From positions 131,501 to 195,500 of the forward strand of contig MCGT01000041.1 of the NCBI GenBank assembly GCA_002104935.1: 64,000 bases of DNA, given 5' to 3'. Below are positions 1 to 12,324 of this stretch, piece by piece (positions within the stretch are counted from its first letter, which is position 1; each line of letters starts with the position of its first letter). A model generated the notes under the pieces. The model was not told the origin of the DNA and searched no databases. It worked only from the letters and a program-made list of their open reading frames with translations. The stretch comes from Hesseltinella vesiculosa. Lineage: Eukaryota > Mucoromycota > Mucoromycetes > Mucorales > Cunninghamellaceae. Made by a program: the position numbers and the translations under genes.

Positions 1-1567
1 CATGGCAACAGCAGCAGGACCAACACGATCGATGGGCGGCGCTTGGCCGGATCAACCAATTGCGATGTGCGCGCCAGCCTGTTTATGGTGCGGATTTGCT
101 GACGACCTGCCAAGACCTGTTTGCCACGCCTCACCATGAATTGCTCTTCCCCAGTGTCAACGACCCTGCCACTTACATGGATCGCTCCGACTCGCTCCGC
201 CGATGTGTGCTTGGCTACGAGGACCGTTTGGCCTGCTCGCTTGACACGATTGAACGGTATGCGTTTGTCACCCCGGCTGCCGTGGTCCAAGCCATCCATG
301 GGGTCCCTGTTTGCTCGGAGCTGATGGATCAAAATGACAGCCATGCCGACATGTTCGCCAAGGATATTCTGCATCCCATCGATACTCGACTCCGCATTGC
401 CTTTCCTGACAAACGCTTACTCCAATACGACTGTGGGAAACTGCAGCGGTTGGCATTGTTGCTTCAAGATCTTGCTGCAGGTGGCCATCGAGCGCTCATT
501 TTCACACAGATGACACGTGTTCTGGACATTCTGGAAGCCTTTCTCAACATGCATGGCTATCGGTACCTTCGACTGGATGGTGCCACCAAGGTTGAAAAAC
601 GCCAGCTGCTGACCGAACGTTTCAACAGTGACCCTCGCATCACCTGTTTCATTCTTTCGACACGAAGTGGTGGTCTTGGCATCAATTTAACGGGAGCCGA
701 CACCGTTATCTTTTATGATTCGGATTGGAATCCCTCCATGGTAAGAATATGAATCAGTAGAAAATGGCCATTCTGACTTTTTTTTTTTTTTTTTTTTGCA
801 TCCTTATTTGTTGTTAGGATAAACAATGTCAGGATCGTGCCCATCGTATAGGTCAAGTGCGAGATGTGCATATCTATCGATTTGTCACACAATTCACGGT
901 GGAGGAAAACATTTTCAAGAAAGCGAATCAGAAACGGTAAGAAAAGAAAACCCGCAACAAAGTAATAGGCTCATCCTTGGATGTCAACTGTAGAATGCTA
1001 GATAATATGGTAATCCATGAAGGTGGCTTTACCAATGATTACTTTCAAAAGATGGATTGGTGGCGTGATCTGCCCGAGGTCACTGGTCATGCAGCTGAAC
1101 AGCAACTCAGCAACAAGGATCTGGAGCAGGCGTTGCTGGATGCCGAAGAAGATGAGCAGGATGCACAGGCTGCCATTGAAGCTAGAAAAGAGCTGACTCT
1201 TGATGACAATGAATTTACCGAGACGGCCTCGAATGTGGCCACACCGTCCAAATTGACGCCTACACCTACGCCTGTGTCACCCTCCATGTCCCCATCGTCT
1301 CACGGATCAGCACAATCACCAGTCATCCATCCTTCCCTTGCAGGATCGACCAAGATGGTCCCACCGCATCTCAAGAAGTCTAGACACCATGATCGTCCAT
1401 CCCAAACCCCTGAAATGGACCATGAAGCAATGGCGGCGGAGCAAGAAGCCATGGACCTCGATGAGGAAGTCGGACATGTCGATCAATACATGTTGCGTTT
1501 CTGGGAGCGAGAAATCTTTGGCCATTACTTGGGCTTTGGTGGTTTGCCAGAGCCACAGACATCCTAG
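1..1567 (+). CDS. SWR1: SWR1-type chromatin-remodelling ATPase, C-terminal part (5' end outside window)
   Basis: This is the C-terminal helicase lobe of a Swr1/SRCAP-type Snf2 ATPase, the motor that exchanges H2A for H2A.Z in nucleosomes. Exons are 1-740, 818-936 and 994-1567, with the reading frame open to the window edge (codons start at position 3). Visible motifs are IFTQMTRVLDILE, YLRLDG, the motif V/VI stretch STRSGGLGINLTGADTVIFY, SDWNP and, after the first intron, DRAHRIGQ. The peptide RCARQPVYGADLL just upstream and NMVIHEGGFTNDYF after the second intron match the Swr1 subfamily rather than INO80 or ISWI. An acidic, proline/serine-rich linker follows, and the C-terminus (FWEREIFGHYLGF) resembles other Swr1 tails. 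Family assignment is strong; the N-terminal HSA and first helicase lobe are not in view. Confidence 0.9.
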
Positions 1568-3690
1568 AAAAATGCGGTTGGGGGTTGAACCAGTGACTTT
1601 TTTTTATGCACGTTCATTGTAGTTTTTTTTTTTTTTACCAATCCATTTTCACATGCATTAAAAGGCATTTCTTTTAATGATTTCTTTTTCAATTCGGGTT
1701 TGAGTTGTTTATGGTTGTCTACCGGACAGTATGATTTCCTACAAAATCATAGGTACATCACCCAAATTAATCAATGATCCGCACTTTTGCAGGCAAATTG
1801 ACCGGAAGGAAAAAATCCTTAGTTTTACAATCCACGTCAGCAAGGTAATACAAAATGCAGTGTTTAAAAATAAGTTTGGGGGTGGAGTGCAATCGATCCC
1901 CCCCCCCTTTTTTTTTGGTGGTGTGTTTGCGGGTTCCGATGTTTTGACGACGTTTTCAATGAGGTTGATTTCCACACCCCCCTTGTTTTTTTTTCGTTTA
2001 CTGAAAAAAAGTCGGTGCGTCTCTTCCACTGACCAAAACAGGTAATCGGCTCTTTACTCTTTACTAGAAGATAGCTTCAATTAACAACATCGCAAAAAGA
2101 AAAAGGTCGACTTTTCGATGTCGCTCTTTCGCGCGACGTATGAACGATGCTCATTACTTTTTAAAATCCCTCCAACCATGACGCGTTCATGAACACAAAA
2201 TAAAAAAACTCCCCATCTTCAGTGCTTGACCACCCTCTGACACTTGTAGAGTTCAACCCACCTTTTAAGCTTGTCAATCGGCCTGGACAATAGAGTTGTT
2301 TTGGATGTTTTTATTTTAGGCTGTCACATGAGCCAGCCAAAAAATCAAGCACAACTGAGAAATCTTGGCTGAGCGTTGCTATGGCAGGGAGGTTACACGT
2401 AAAAAAGCTTGGGTAGGCCATTCTTTTGTTCATTTTGTGTCGTAGACTCGCGCGAAGAAAAGTCATGAATCGGAATCTCTTTGTTTCTAGATTGCCAAGG
2501 CATTCCCTTCTTTGATGTCACGGCCATGATTTTTTTTTACACTAGTAGCTCTATCATGCATCGTATGTTTTAGGAGTGGGCGAGTCTGTAAAAAATCAAG
2601 GAGTTCAGGAGTTGATTACCATACTGATTACCTTGCAAAGAATTGTTGTTTTTTTACCTAATCTTTTTTCCTTCAGGCAAAAAAGGGGGGAGACAAAATA
2701 AAAAAGATTCCACTCATTGTTTGAAGTGTTGCCCTCGCCCGAAGGAAGTTTTTTTTCGCTCGCTTTTGTCTGGAATAAGGTTGCTTGGAATATTTTCTGG
2801 GTTTTGCTCCCCCCTTTTTTTGTTTGTACTGCTGACTCGCTCGCTCATCTTTATTGAAAATGGAAAGTACGGTAATGGTGGTAGCTTTTTTGTATCACCT
2901 CTCAAGCCTATCAAGTGCCAAGGCGATAAAAAACCGTCTAACCATCGATGACTACAAGTAAAAATCAATCTGGTCGAGGATGTGGTGTTGGTCATGTAGG
3001 GGAAACAGCAGCAAGGAACAATGGGTAACCGTGCTCAATTTATTACATCTTAAAAGGTAAAAGGTAAAAAGAAAAGGGGGGAGCTGGAACGGCGCGGAGA
3101 AAGCTTTCAGTTTTTTTTTTTGACCGAGATACTCTTTTGAGCTGATCAACTATCATCTTACCATGGATCAACATCAAGTTGAAAAAAAAGAACCTGCTTT
3201 TTTGTTGTAAGAGGAAAAATAACCCTTATTGACAAAAAAAAATTGCCTTTTCATGCACAGACTGCTTTATTCCATCGTTTGCATTGATTTTCCCAGTCCA
3301 TTGCATCTTTGTTTGATAATCCCCCTAATCAGTTCCCTGCTACCTTTTACTTTCCAAACGTGAAAACTCACAGATCCATTTTCTTTGTTTCTCTGTGTAA
3401 CTTTTCGGCTCGCTTGTCGAGGTCCCTCCCCCCCCCTCCCCTTCCCCTTTTTGGGATTGTCAGCCAACCTCCCTTTTCCCTCTCCCCCCTAAAAATCATC
3501 TGCTTGGAAGACCCAATCACCACCACTCACTTCACCTATTCCACATCGCACATACACCCCCAAAAAAAAACTTTTTTTCATATAAATAACCGTTTTCTTT
3601 TTCTCTTCTTGGTTTTTCCTCTTCACTCATTTTTCTTATTCCCCTGAAACACGTCTTTTCATTAACATATCATCATACACACAAAACATC
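1568..3690. other. Intergenic region, no convincing gene
   Basis: This region holds the SWR1 3' flank and the bHLH promoter and leader. The open frames here are short, rich in Phe/Lys from poly-T/A runs, and lack recognisable domains. From about 3400 to 3690 the plus strand is strongly C/T-rich, as in long fungal 5' leaders. Confidence 0.6.
3581..3590 (+). promoter_or_regulatory. Putative TATA box of the bHLH gene
   Basis: TATAAATAAC lies about 100 bp before the bHLH start codon, followed by a C/T-rich tract. Position and motif suggest a core promoter; there is no expression evidence. Confidence 0.4.
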
Positions 3691-4838
3691 ATGCCCTCGG
3701 ACAAGTTTAAGATTTCAAAGGCCAGCCGGTCCATTCGGCACGTTGCCCAAAACTTCTTTGGCACCTTCAGCATTTCTCCCAACGGCAGCACTCAATCCAC
3801 ATCCTACCCTATCAGTAGGTTTCTTGCCTCGCCTCTTTTTAATCATTGACTCACTTTTTTTTTTTTTTTTTATAAAACCAGTCGGTGGCAACATCCCTTC
3901 GGGCATTCATGAAGATCCCGAAACGCACCTTGACCGTCGATCTGCCCACAATGCTTTGGAACGTCAACGGCGAGAAACCCTCAACACCAAATTCCAAGAA
4001 CTGGCTCATGCCCTGCCTGCGCTTCAAACCGTCCGTCGTCCCAGCAAAACCCTGATCGTGTCCAAATCCTTGGAATATGGTAACTTACCAGCCTCGTCTT
4101 TTAGCCTGACCACTCACCTATTTTTTTCTTGCAGTCACCAAGACCATGCATCGCGAAAACACCTATGTTTCTCAAATCAAAGAACTTCGAAAGCAAAATG
4201 AACGTTTAAGAAAACAAGCCAAGGCTGCTAAATTGATGATGCTTAAGCAGCAGCAACAAATGGTCAAGAATCACCGCACCCCCTTGTCTCCTCCCTCCTC
4301 ATCCAACAACACAACCTCCACCGTCACTTCCGCCTCGTCCATGCAACGTTCCATCTCCACCGCCCAAACCTCCGTGACCTCGTCTTTGGATAACGTGGAT
4401 TGCCCCCACATGTCGCCTCCCTTGACCCCCGAAACGCCCAACAAGCCTCATCATCTCATCAAAGAAGAACCTTTGCCATCCAAGGTCGCTGGCATGCCAG
4501 CCACCTCGCCTGCCATCCATGACAAACTGTCTCCCTCTTCTCAGCCCTGGATGCCTTATCAACCTTCCAACTTGTATGACAATGTTCCAGCCAACATGAT
4601 GATGCCTCAATGGTCCACCTCCACCATCACCTCTCCTACTGACATGGTCATGGTCCCTAACAATGGCTACTACTTGTACTCCCCTCCCCAAACCGCCATG
4701 TATCCTCAGCCTTCGGCTCAAACCCCCAATGTGATATCCCATCCCGATACTATCAACCCCATGTTGTTCTCACCATATCAATGGCAAGATGGCCGATCCA
4801 CCTATGCCAAAGATACCAATGACGTCTTCTTACTATGA
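3691..4838 (+). CDS. bHLH transcription factor with MAX-like basic region
   Basis: Predicted 341-residue protein from exons 3691-3814, 3882-4079 and 4135-4838; the phases agree and the stop is TGA. The bHLH domain spans roughly residues 65 to 130, split by the second intron. Its basic region reads RRSAHNALERQRR, with the His-Glu-Arg triad that marks class B E-box binders such as MAX (CACGTG expected). Helix 2 runs on into a Lys/Gln-rich stretch (QIKELRKQNERLRKQ) that looks like a short coiled-coil dimerisation helix. The rest is a Ser/Thr/Pro-rich, probably disordered region with tyrosine- and methionine-rich segments near the C-terminus. It is likely a nuclear DNA-binding regulator; the target pathway cannot be read from the sequence. 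Confidence 0.85.
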
Positions 4839-7800
4839 TTCTATTGCCACTTGCAAAAAAAAAAAACGGGCCTGCCCTTTTTTTTTTCTCCCCTTTACCC
4901 CACCAACGTATTCCTCCATTTTTTTATAATTGGTCTCTTTTTTGTTTTTTTTTTATGTATCACTTTTTTATCTCTTTCTGTATTGATTACTAGAAAGGAT
5001 CTCATGTTTCTCCTCCCTTTTTTTTTCATGATACCTCTTTCCCTTTTGTAAATAGCTTATTTTTCTCCTCTCATGCATGGCTTCTATTCAAAAAATTGGG
5101 ACTTGTCCCTGGTTTTTTTCTTCCTCTCTTGTTTGGTCATTGTTTGATGAACCTGCTTTTATGATAGTTTTAATAAAAAAAAATTGTGCCTGAATATTTG
5201 GAACAGCCCAAGGCGTAGGTAAAATTCTTATTTTTGAGGCGGAGTCTAGGCCAGAAAAGGAGTCAGCCGCAAATTGTATGTTTCATAGAAGCACCTCTGC
5301 AGATTTCATTATAAAGCTCGATGCTACTTGATGATACTTTGCAGCAAGGAGTCATGCAAAAGAGTGTGAGAGAAAAATAATATAAAAAAAACAAAGGAGA
5401 CTCATCACCTGATTGCCTTTTGAAAGTCTTTGTCTCAACATGGCATGTTTTTTTTATCTCATTGAAAACAAGTCACTTTTTACAAAGTGGGGTAGACTGC
5501 CTTGGTCCTCCCCCCACTTTTTCTCCCTCATTTTGTATCGGAAATCTTGCGCGCGAAAGTGACATGCAAGTTCATGGAATCCAGAAAGTCAGCCGTGTCA
5601 CCTCGAAAAAAAGGGTCGATGACAACGAGGACAAAGTGCCTACCATATTTGGTATAAGATCGACAACTCATTTTGAGGTTTTTTTTTTACCATATTTCTT
5701 CCCTTGCTTTTTTACTCTATTCTTTTTGTTTGAAGCACATGAGAGAATGCTAACAAAAAGGAGAAGCTACCAATGGCCAGCTTTTTTTTTCTTTAGCTTT
5801 CGTCTCTTCAAGTCCGCGCCATTTGGGGGAGACAGTACCGAACCACCTCCCAGGCGCAGATCCATTCTTTTTTCATATTGGCAAGTTCCCGATTCTTTGA
5901 TCATCCTTAAACATCAGATATCCCTTTTTTCTAACGTTGTTGCAACAGTTTTCTTTTTTATAGTTGGTGCAACAATGACGAATCCCTGTTGTACGGACTC
6001 GAAACCAAAAAAAAAAGGGGGGGTGAGCTGATCACTCACCAAAAAACGTCAGAAACGATGAAAGGTGTTGCAAAGTGCAACCACTCAACAACCCAAGGGT
6101 TAATATCATTCCAATACTGTAAGACCAGGATCGACAATTGGTTTATTATTTTTGTGTTCTCTTTATGGTCCTAGGCGAAATTTCTTCTCATTGATGAAAT
6201 CCAAGCCAACAGTCAAAAAAAAAAAAAGATCCTTTCATATGTCATTCTTGCTGTGCATGAAGTCCATGATGGTTTCCTAAAATCGCACATTAAATCCGAG
6301 CTTATTCTTTGTAATAAGAAAAGAGGTGTTTTAATTCATTTGCGTTGTCGTCGTCATCATGTACGACACTTCTGGCCCGTTCGATCAGCCTTCTTGTCGC
6401 AAGCATATGAACAATGAAAAATAATACAATGGCATTTCTATGGGTACACCCCCCCTTTCTCCCACACTCATTCTCTACTCTCATTGCCTCTTACCATTCC
6501 AAAAAATTAAAGCCGCAAAAAATCCCACTTGCCAGATTTGGCAGAGGCTTTGACTTTTTTCGTTTCGGGAGCGAAAGGACTTGGCAAACGAATTACGCCA
6601 AGGCTGCCATTGGTTTATGGAGGGAGGATTCAGGGATGGCAGACACATCCAGTTTTTTTTCTTGACCATGTGCACTCTTACAACTGGTTCCCAGCATCAA
6701 GGCCATTTTTATGACATTCGTTGCCTAGTCATTGCAACATGACCACCACTCCAAAGATGCATATGCAGCCAAGGGCGGTCCACCAAAAAAAAAAAAATTG
6801 TAAGCTGGGAAATTCGATATGCGAGTGCATACGTTGGCTTCTTTGATTGTGTCTCCAGGTAAAACTGGCAGGAATCCAAAAGTCTGGCGGTTCCAAGTGA
6901 GAGAAAGACAAAGAGGAATGCATCATAGCGGTTTCTTTTTTTGGAAATCCATCCTCGTCAATGCACTGCAACTTCAATTATTTTTTTATCAAGGTTTGCT
7001 ATATGAGTATCAGGTTGCATGAAAGTGTGAGAAAATACCCCCCCTCCTTTTTTTTCTGTACTTCAAAGGACATAGCGCGGATTTATTGTTTGGCGGTAGG
7101 AAGTTTCCAAGATGGCACAAAGAAAAGTTGTTTGGCAACGCTCGTTTTTCTAAACCAGGTTCATGCATGGTACTTTGGCACAGGGGCTCCGTTATTTGAA
7201 ACACAAACATTTTTTTACCAATCCCCCCATAAAAAATAAAGGCGGCAATGCGTAAACATCCATGTGTTTTTTGTGGCCATGATCCATCTACTGTGTATTC
7301 CAGTGCATCGTACAAGGAGATCAAAACACTCGGGTGGAACCCCCTCTTCCCCCCCAAAAAAAAAGCTTTTTGGAGAAAAAGAAAAGGAGGTCTTGGAACA
7401 ACCATGACACAAGTTTTTCATGTCACATCCATACGAAACAGTTGCCTGCCCACCACGAAACTCTAATGGCTAAAAAAAAAATCGTGGGTATCTGAATGTT
7501 TGACTTGGGCGAAATCAATGGCGCCCAAAAAAAAACCACCAAGGTCATTGGATTGTCTCTTCTTTCGCGCCTCATTGCCAAAACTGGAACAGTGACAATG
7601 TCTTTTTTTTTATTTCTACCCAATCGCACGGCATTTCCAGCTATCCACCGTGTCCCACACCTTCGTTGCGGGTATTTGACACTTGGGAGAAAGGGAAACG
7701 AGCAGTCGAGGACGGCAAGGTAGCTACGCATCAAGCATCAAGCAAGACATAGCAAAATGCAGCACAACCAAAGACAAGATACGGCTAGACAAGCACTGTT

Positions 7801-8399
7801 GCCTGTAAAAGAGAACTTTGCCGTCATTCCATGATCTCGGCGGCCACTCAAAATAGGTCACATGTTGCGGCTGAATGAAAAAAAAAACGTGAACAAGATA
7901 GTTAATGATGCACTTCTCGTGGTTGACTAGGCACAGTAGCCATTCTTCGTGAGGGATGATCATCTCGATGGCATCTAGAACAAGGGGCCACAATATTGGG
8001 TAAGATAGAGTGGCGGGCGATGGCTGCATCAACGTGAGCGTCTGCGATCCGGCGTCCATTCAGCTTGGGCTTTTTTCATCGCGTTCGCGCGGTTCTTTTT
8101 CGTTTTCTTAGACCCGCTCTATCAGAGATACTTAGTCAGGCAGAAAGCGTGCGGACATGGTCGAGCGCAGAGATGGGCAGAGGAAGGTAGGATGTTCACG
8201 TTGCCGTTGCTATTTCCAGCTTGGTAGATGTAGTGGAATCCAACGACATGGCTGATCGTGCCAAACGAGCCAGGGAGTCTGCAAGTGAAAGTTGGGGTAC
8301 AACACCTTTGCTGCCTTCAGGCTAGTCGGCGGCCAACACGGAGAGAAGGGGGGGGGGGGTTCAGAGACATTGTCGAACATAAAGGCAGTGCTGCAAGCT
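4839..8399. other. Long gene-poor region
   Basis: About 3.5 kb with many poly-A/T runs. Frames of up to about 200 codons exist but are low-complexity, Phe-rich and cross homopolymers; none shows a domain or a consistent exon structure. At 7724-8059 the minus strand holds one less random-looking stretch (SYPILWPLVLDAIEMIIP and onward). It may be a degraded downstream part of the broken gene at 8400-9339. Confidence 0.5.
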
Positions 8400-9339
8400 T
8401 TCAGAGGCAGCAGAAAGAGGGTATACAATGCACTAGAATTCCGTCTTGCATAGATGGTTGCAATGTTTCCTGGGTATCTGTGACCATGGGTTCACGCAGC
8501 GTAAAATTTTCGGACCCAAAAGCCCAGATCTATAAGAAAAATAAATAAATAAATTAAAGCAACATCCATTTTTCCCGGCCGGTTTCTTACTGGAAGACCA
8601 AGAAACTGCCTACAAACCTTTAAGGTCTTGATCTGCGAATCAAAGTGTTCTTTTCCATTGGTCACGTAAGAGGTCTCTTCGACTTACTGTAACATGGTGG
8701 TGTGCTGGTATCGACATGTCAGCTGGCGACCTGAATCAAATCCATTCTGCTTAATGAGCGATTGATCAACATCGTCGAGACTGGCAAGGATATAGCTGCT
8801 GACAAACAACTGCAGTCTCACGACGACTTCACGAAGGTGGTTCGATTTCTGCCGCACAACTGCCAGCACAGGGGCTTGGAACGGTCTTGGTCAAATTCGA
8901 GAGGTTGCGGGCGACAAAGTGTTCTGATTCGTCGTGTCGATCTGGTGTTGGCGTCTGCCTGCAGTTCGGCCACGGGCGTGATTGCCGGCTATATCCAGGC
9001 TGGAGGGAGTGACGGAGGATGAGACTAGTGATAATAATAGTAATACAAGGCAGTAAGCTGGGTGATTTCCCACGAACACACAAAGGCAACGAAGCAATAA
9101 TATAATACGATTTACCCCTTGGTTCATGGAAGGGGCAGAGCTGGCTGTGTGAATGATGAGAGGCACCAGAGAAAATACAGGTCAGGTAAAAGATGCCATG
9201 CAATGAAGTAGAAAGGGCTTACTATCCATATATTCCACGGCTTGAGAGAGGACCAGTAACATCTCATCGTCGTTGAAGCCGAGACGAGCTTGAAAATACT
9301 CGCGAGATGGAAGGACTTGGTCAAGTTGATCGCTCGTCA
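8400..9339 (-). pseudogene. Broken unrecognised gene (frameshift and in-frame stop)
   Basis: Protein-like reading on the minus strand starts with ATG at 9339 (MTSDQLDQVLPSREYFQARL) and reaches a GTAAGC donor near 9226. A second short exon (SSAPSMNQG) ends at a GTAAAT. Further pieces follow: one near 8980-8850 containing LCRPQPLEFDQDRSKPLCWQ, one near 8870-8690 containing SNHLREVVVRLQLFVSSYIL, and one at 8680-8590 containing NGKEHFDSQIKTLKVCRQFL. That last piece splices with GTAAGA and TTATAG borders to IWAFGSENFTLREPMVTD. A frame change near 8850 and an in-frame TAA near 8684 break the chain. I do not recognise the family. It could also be a functional gene whose introns I have misplaced, or carry an assembly error. 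Confidence 0.35.
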
Positions 9340-10595
9340 TTGTAGCGAGAGATCAGTAAACACTGTCAGTTGCTGAAGCTTGCCACCCAGTCTGGGTATT
9401 ATGTATACAGGTGGAGGAGGCAGATCCCTGATGCATTTAAAGCAGTTCGAAACTATCAGACGAGAAAAAAGAGCGAGAGAAAAAAGTGTCGGCAGCGAAA
9501 CCCCCCCTCCCGCCTTTTGAACAGCCACGGTCGACGATTGTAATAATTGGTGTCGACTTTTTCAATGGTTTTTATCCCTTACATGATAACTCGAGTGTCT
9601 GATATGCTTGTTGTGATGATGTAAATTTATGCGCAGCTTTCTTGCTGTGGCATAGAAGATTTCCGCTTCATAAGCGAGGAAGGGAAGAAGGCACTATGCG
9701 GTGATTGAATTGTCTTTTTCTTCGTTTTGAAAAAAAAAAAGCAATAGCTACACAGCGTTTTTGAGAGATGGGAACTGTGTGAAATTTTGTAAGAGTGCGC
9801 AAATGTATGAATGATACTAATGCTGAAAAAGTCAGGTCAATTGATGAAGGTCGCCCAGCCAACTTTTGAGCAGTTTCGTTTTGGCGTCTCCGATCCCTCA
9901 GCTAAAAAAAATGAAAAATCGGCCATTTTTGCCAGGGGACCCCCAGGCAATTGGCGGATTGCGGACTTTGGATTTTCGAGTGTCGCACAAGCCATGACAA
10001 ATTTGGCGCAGCTTTTTTTTTTTTTGTCGTAGATATTTATCCTGCGCGCCAACCATCACTAAAAATACTACAGTGCAAAATTGCTGTAAATCAACTCACA
10101 CCAAATTTTGCATACCTATAAATAATGATGAGAGATGACCTTGATTTAAATTTCAACTCCTTCAGGAAGCGGAAGAGGGAGCTAGAGACAAATTACTTTT
10201 TCATCTTCAATATGGACTCGCGCAGCCAGCTCCAAAAGGCGACACTCCCAATTCGGAACTGGCACCAAAGAGTGCCCAAATTCTTCGACATTGGGATTCT
10301 TAATTAGAAGCACCACACTCCGGAAGGACTTTGGAGAAAAAAAAATATGGGATGTGTGAAAACCAAAAGCTAAAGTGGTCAACTGTTTTCACTGGAAGTG
10401 ACGACGACACGGCGGTCGGCTCCCAAAATGGAAAGTGCCCCCCGTCCCCTTTTTCATAGGAAGAAGTGCTTCCGTTCAATTGGGCCCTGTTTGGTGTTAC
10501 ACAGAAAGTGCAATTTATTGAAAACTTTTTTGTTTTCTTTCTTTGTTTGCCCCCTTTTCGCTCTTTTTTTTTATGCCTATTTTATAGTCCAAATC
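9340..10595. other. Intergenic region holding repeat copy A
   Basis: Apart from the repeat at about 9730-10190, I see only short random frames and homopolymer runs before the Kelch gene. Confidence 0.5.
9730..10190 (+). repeat. Dispersed repeat family, copy A
   Basis: About 450 bp sharing long similar stretches with 25530-25890, 36780-37010 (both inverted), 39540-39722 and, more weakly, 49860-50150. Shared blocks include CCCAGCCAACTTTTGA, CAGTTTCGTTTTG, AAAATGAAAAATCGGCCATT, GGGGACCCCCAGG, CCAAATTTTGCAT and ATGACCTTGATT. Compared with copy B it carries roughly 100 extra bases after the GGGGACCCC block. There is no coding capacity. It could be a MITE, a solo LTR or a fragment of a larger element. 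Confidence 0.75.
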
Positions 10596-12233
10596 ATGGG
10601 TCTTCATCTTGCATTTGTATTATTTATTTCATGTTTGATCTCACTGGTGAGATCTGATGCCCTGCCGAATGTTTACAAGCATGGTAAAGATAGTCTAAAA
10701 ACATGAATAGCCGTGTTGGATCGATGTTAACACTGGTCCGTTTCTTCGTCAGGCTGTGTGTTGTTGGGTGATCAGCACATTTATTGTCACGGAGGTGCAA
10801 GCCGGTCTGCATCCTCGTCGCCCCTGGATGTTTATAACGACGAACAAATGTACAGTCAGCTGATGCGCTTGGATGTGAGTCAGCCCTTGACACCAAGCCA
10901 AGCAAGCTCACAGTGGCAGTCGATCAGCAGCGGAGGCGACTACACCGTCGAGAGCCGAAGTGATTTTGCCATGGCTGCTTATAATGGGACCAATTTCATG
11001 GTGGTCGGTGGCATGGGTCCAAGCGCAGCCAACAGCAGCGGGATCGCCACCGTCGCGGCTCGTTACAACGCCAATTTGAATCAGTGGTTCCCTTTGGCTG
11101 CTGTCAATCCATCATCAGCAACCATCAATACGACACTCAATACGCTGACATTTGGTGTCAGGGCCACGCAAATCTCTGCTGACGAACTTCTGATTTTGGG
11201 AGGCACATTGTAAGCTCGGTAGACAAAAATGATGGCTTTGGTTGTCATTAAACTTTTTGTTGTTGTTTTCTTGTCAGACCAAACAATCACACTGTGTTAC
11301 CGGGCTGGACCCAAAACGTGGACGTCATGGCCAGCAATGGTAGCTGGAACCAATTTGTCGCCGAAGGCTTTTCACTGACCGGGGCAGCTGGTCCAATGCG
11401 GCTTCTGCACCATGCTATGGCTACGGGGTCGGATGGCCAGGCATATTCCTTTGGAGGTATCTCGCCTGCAAACGCATCCACCAACGACTACCTCGACGCA
11501 CCCTATATCAACTTGAACTCAACCGTTGTTTATCACAACTCATCCATCATGGCCGTCAACATCTCGGGTCAAGCACCCACTGTCCGCCAGATGCACACCG
11601 CCACGGCCCTACCCACCAGCCAAATCTTGATTTATGGAGGATTCAATGACCAAAACCGTAAGCCTCGACTGGGATGCTAAAAAAAAAAAAAGACAGGGGA
11701 CCGTTTCTCACAGGCAACTTTTTCACGGGCGTCAGAGGTGGTGAGTGACACAAGCTACTTGTACAACATCAAGAGTCAAAGCTGGGAGGCTGTCAACCTT
11801 AATGGCACTGGCCCAGGCCCACGTTATGGCCATTCGGCTGTGCTTGTTAATGACACTCTATACATTATTGGTGGTGTGGACAGTTCTGGTCAAGCTCGCA
11901 ATGATGTGTCGCTCTTGAACGTGACCTCCTGGACATGGGTGCAAAACTCCGGCAGCGACACCAACTCAAGCAACGATAATGGCAGCCACTCGCTTCATGG
12001 AGGCGCCGTAGCTGGGGTTGTGATTGGTGTTCTTGTCGCAGTAAGTTCATTAGCCACTGAAAAAAAAAAAAAAAAGAAAAGCCAAGAACTCAACTACTTT
12101 TCCATAGGTGGGCTTGATTGCTGGAGGTGCCTTTTACTTTATCCGTAGACGAAGACTGGCTTCGGAAAAAACGCGATTCAATTCTTGGTCCAACACGGAC
12201 GTTGATTCCCAAACAAAGGAAATCAGATATTAA
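10596..12233 (+). CDS. Secreted/membrane Kelch-repeat protein
   Basis: Predicted 451-residue single-pass protein. Exons are 10596-10683, 10753-11209, 11278-11657, 11736-12040 and 12108-12233. The N-terminus (MGLHLAFVLFISCLISLVRS) is a signal peptide. The lumenal part is a beta-propeller of Kelch-type repeats, seen as repeated Gly-Gly turns (FMVVGGM, LLILGGT, AYSFGGI, ILIYGGF, LYIIGGV) with conserved downstream Trp and Tyr. A Ser/Asn-rich linker leads to a transmembrane helix (about residues 400 to 425, spanning the last intron) followed by RRRR as stop-transfer and a short cytosolic tail. Several N-x-S/T sites suggest glycosylation. The exon 4 acceptor (11735) is the least certain; 11713 is the alternative. 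It is likely a cell-surface or endomembrane protein; ligand unknown. Confidence 0.8.
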
Positions 12234-12324
12234 TTGGATTAAAATGTACCAAATTACACGTCAGAAGAGTCAACTTTTAATTCTGACTGCAAGGGAGGGG
12301 TATCTAATCGGGCTGCTTACGGAT

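Noticed and set aside
5420..6031. 203-codon open frame
   Set aside because: Phe-rich translation of poly-T-containing DNA without domain, signal or splice logic.
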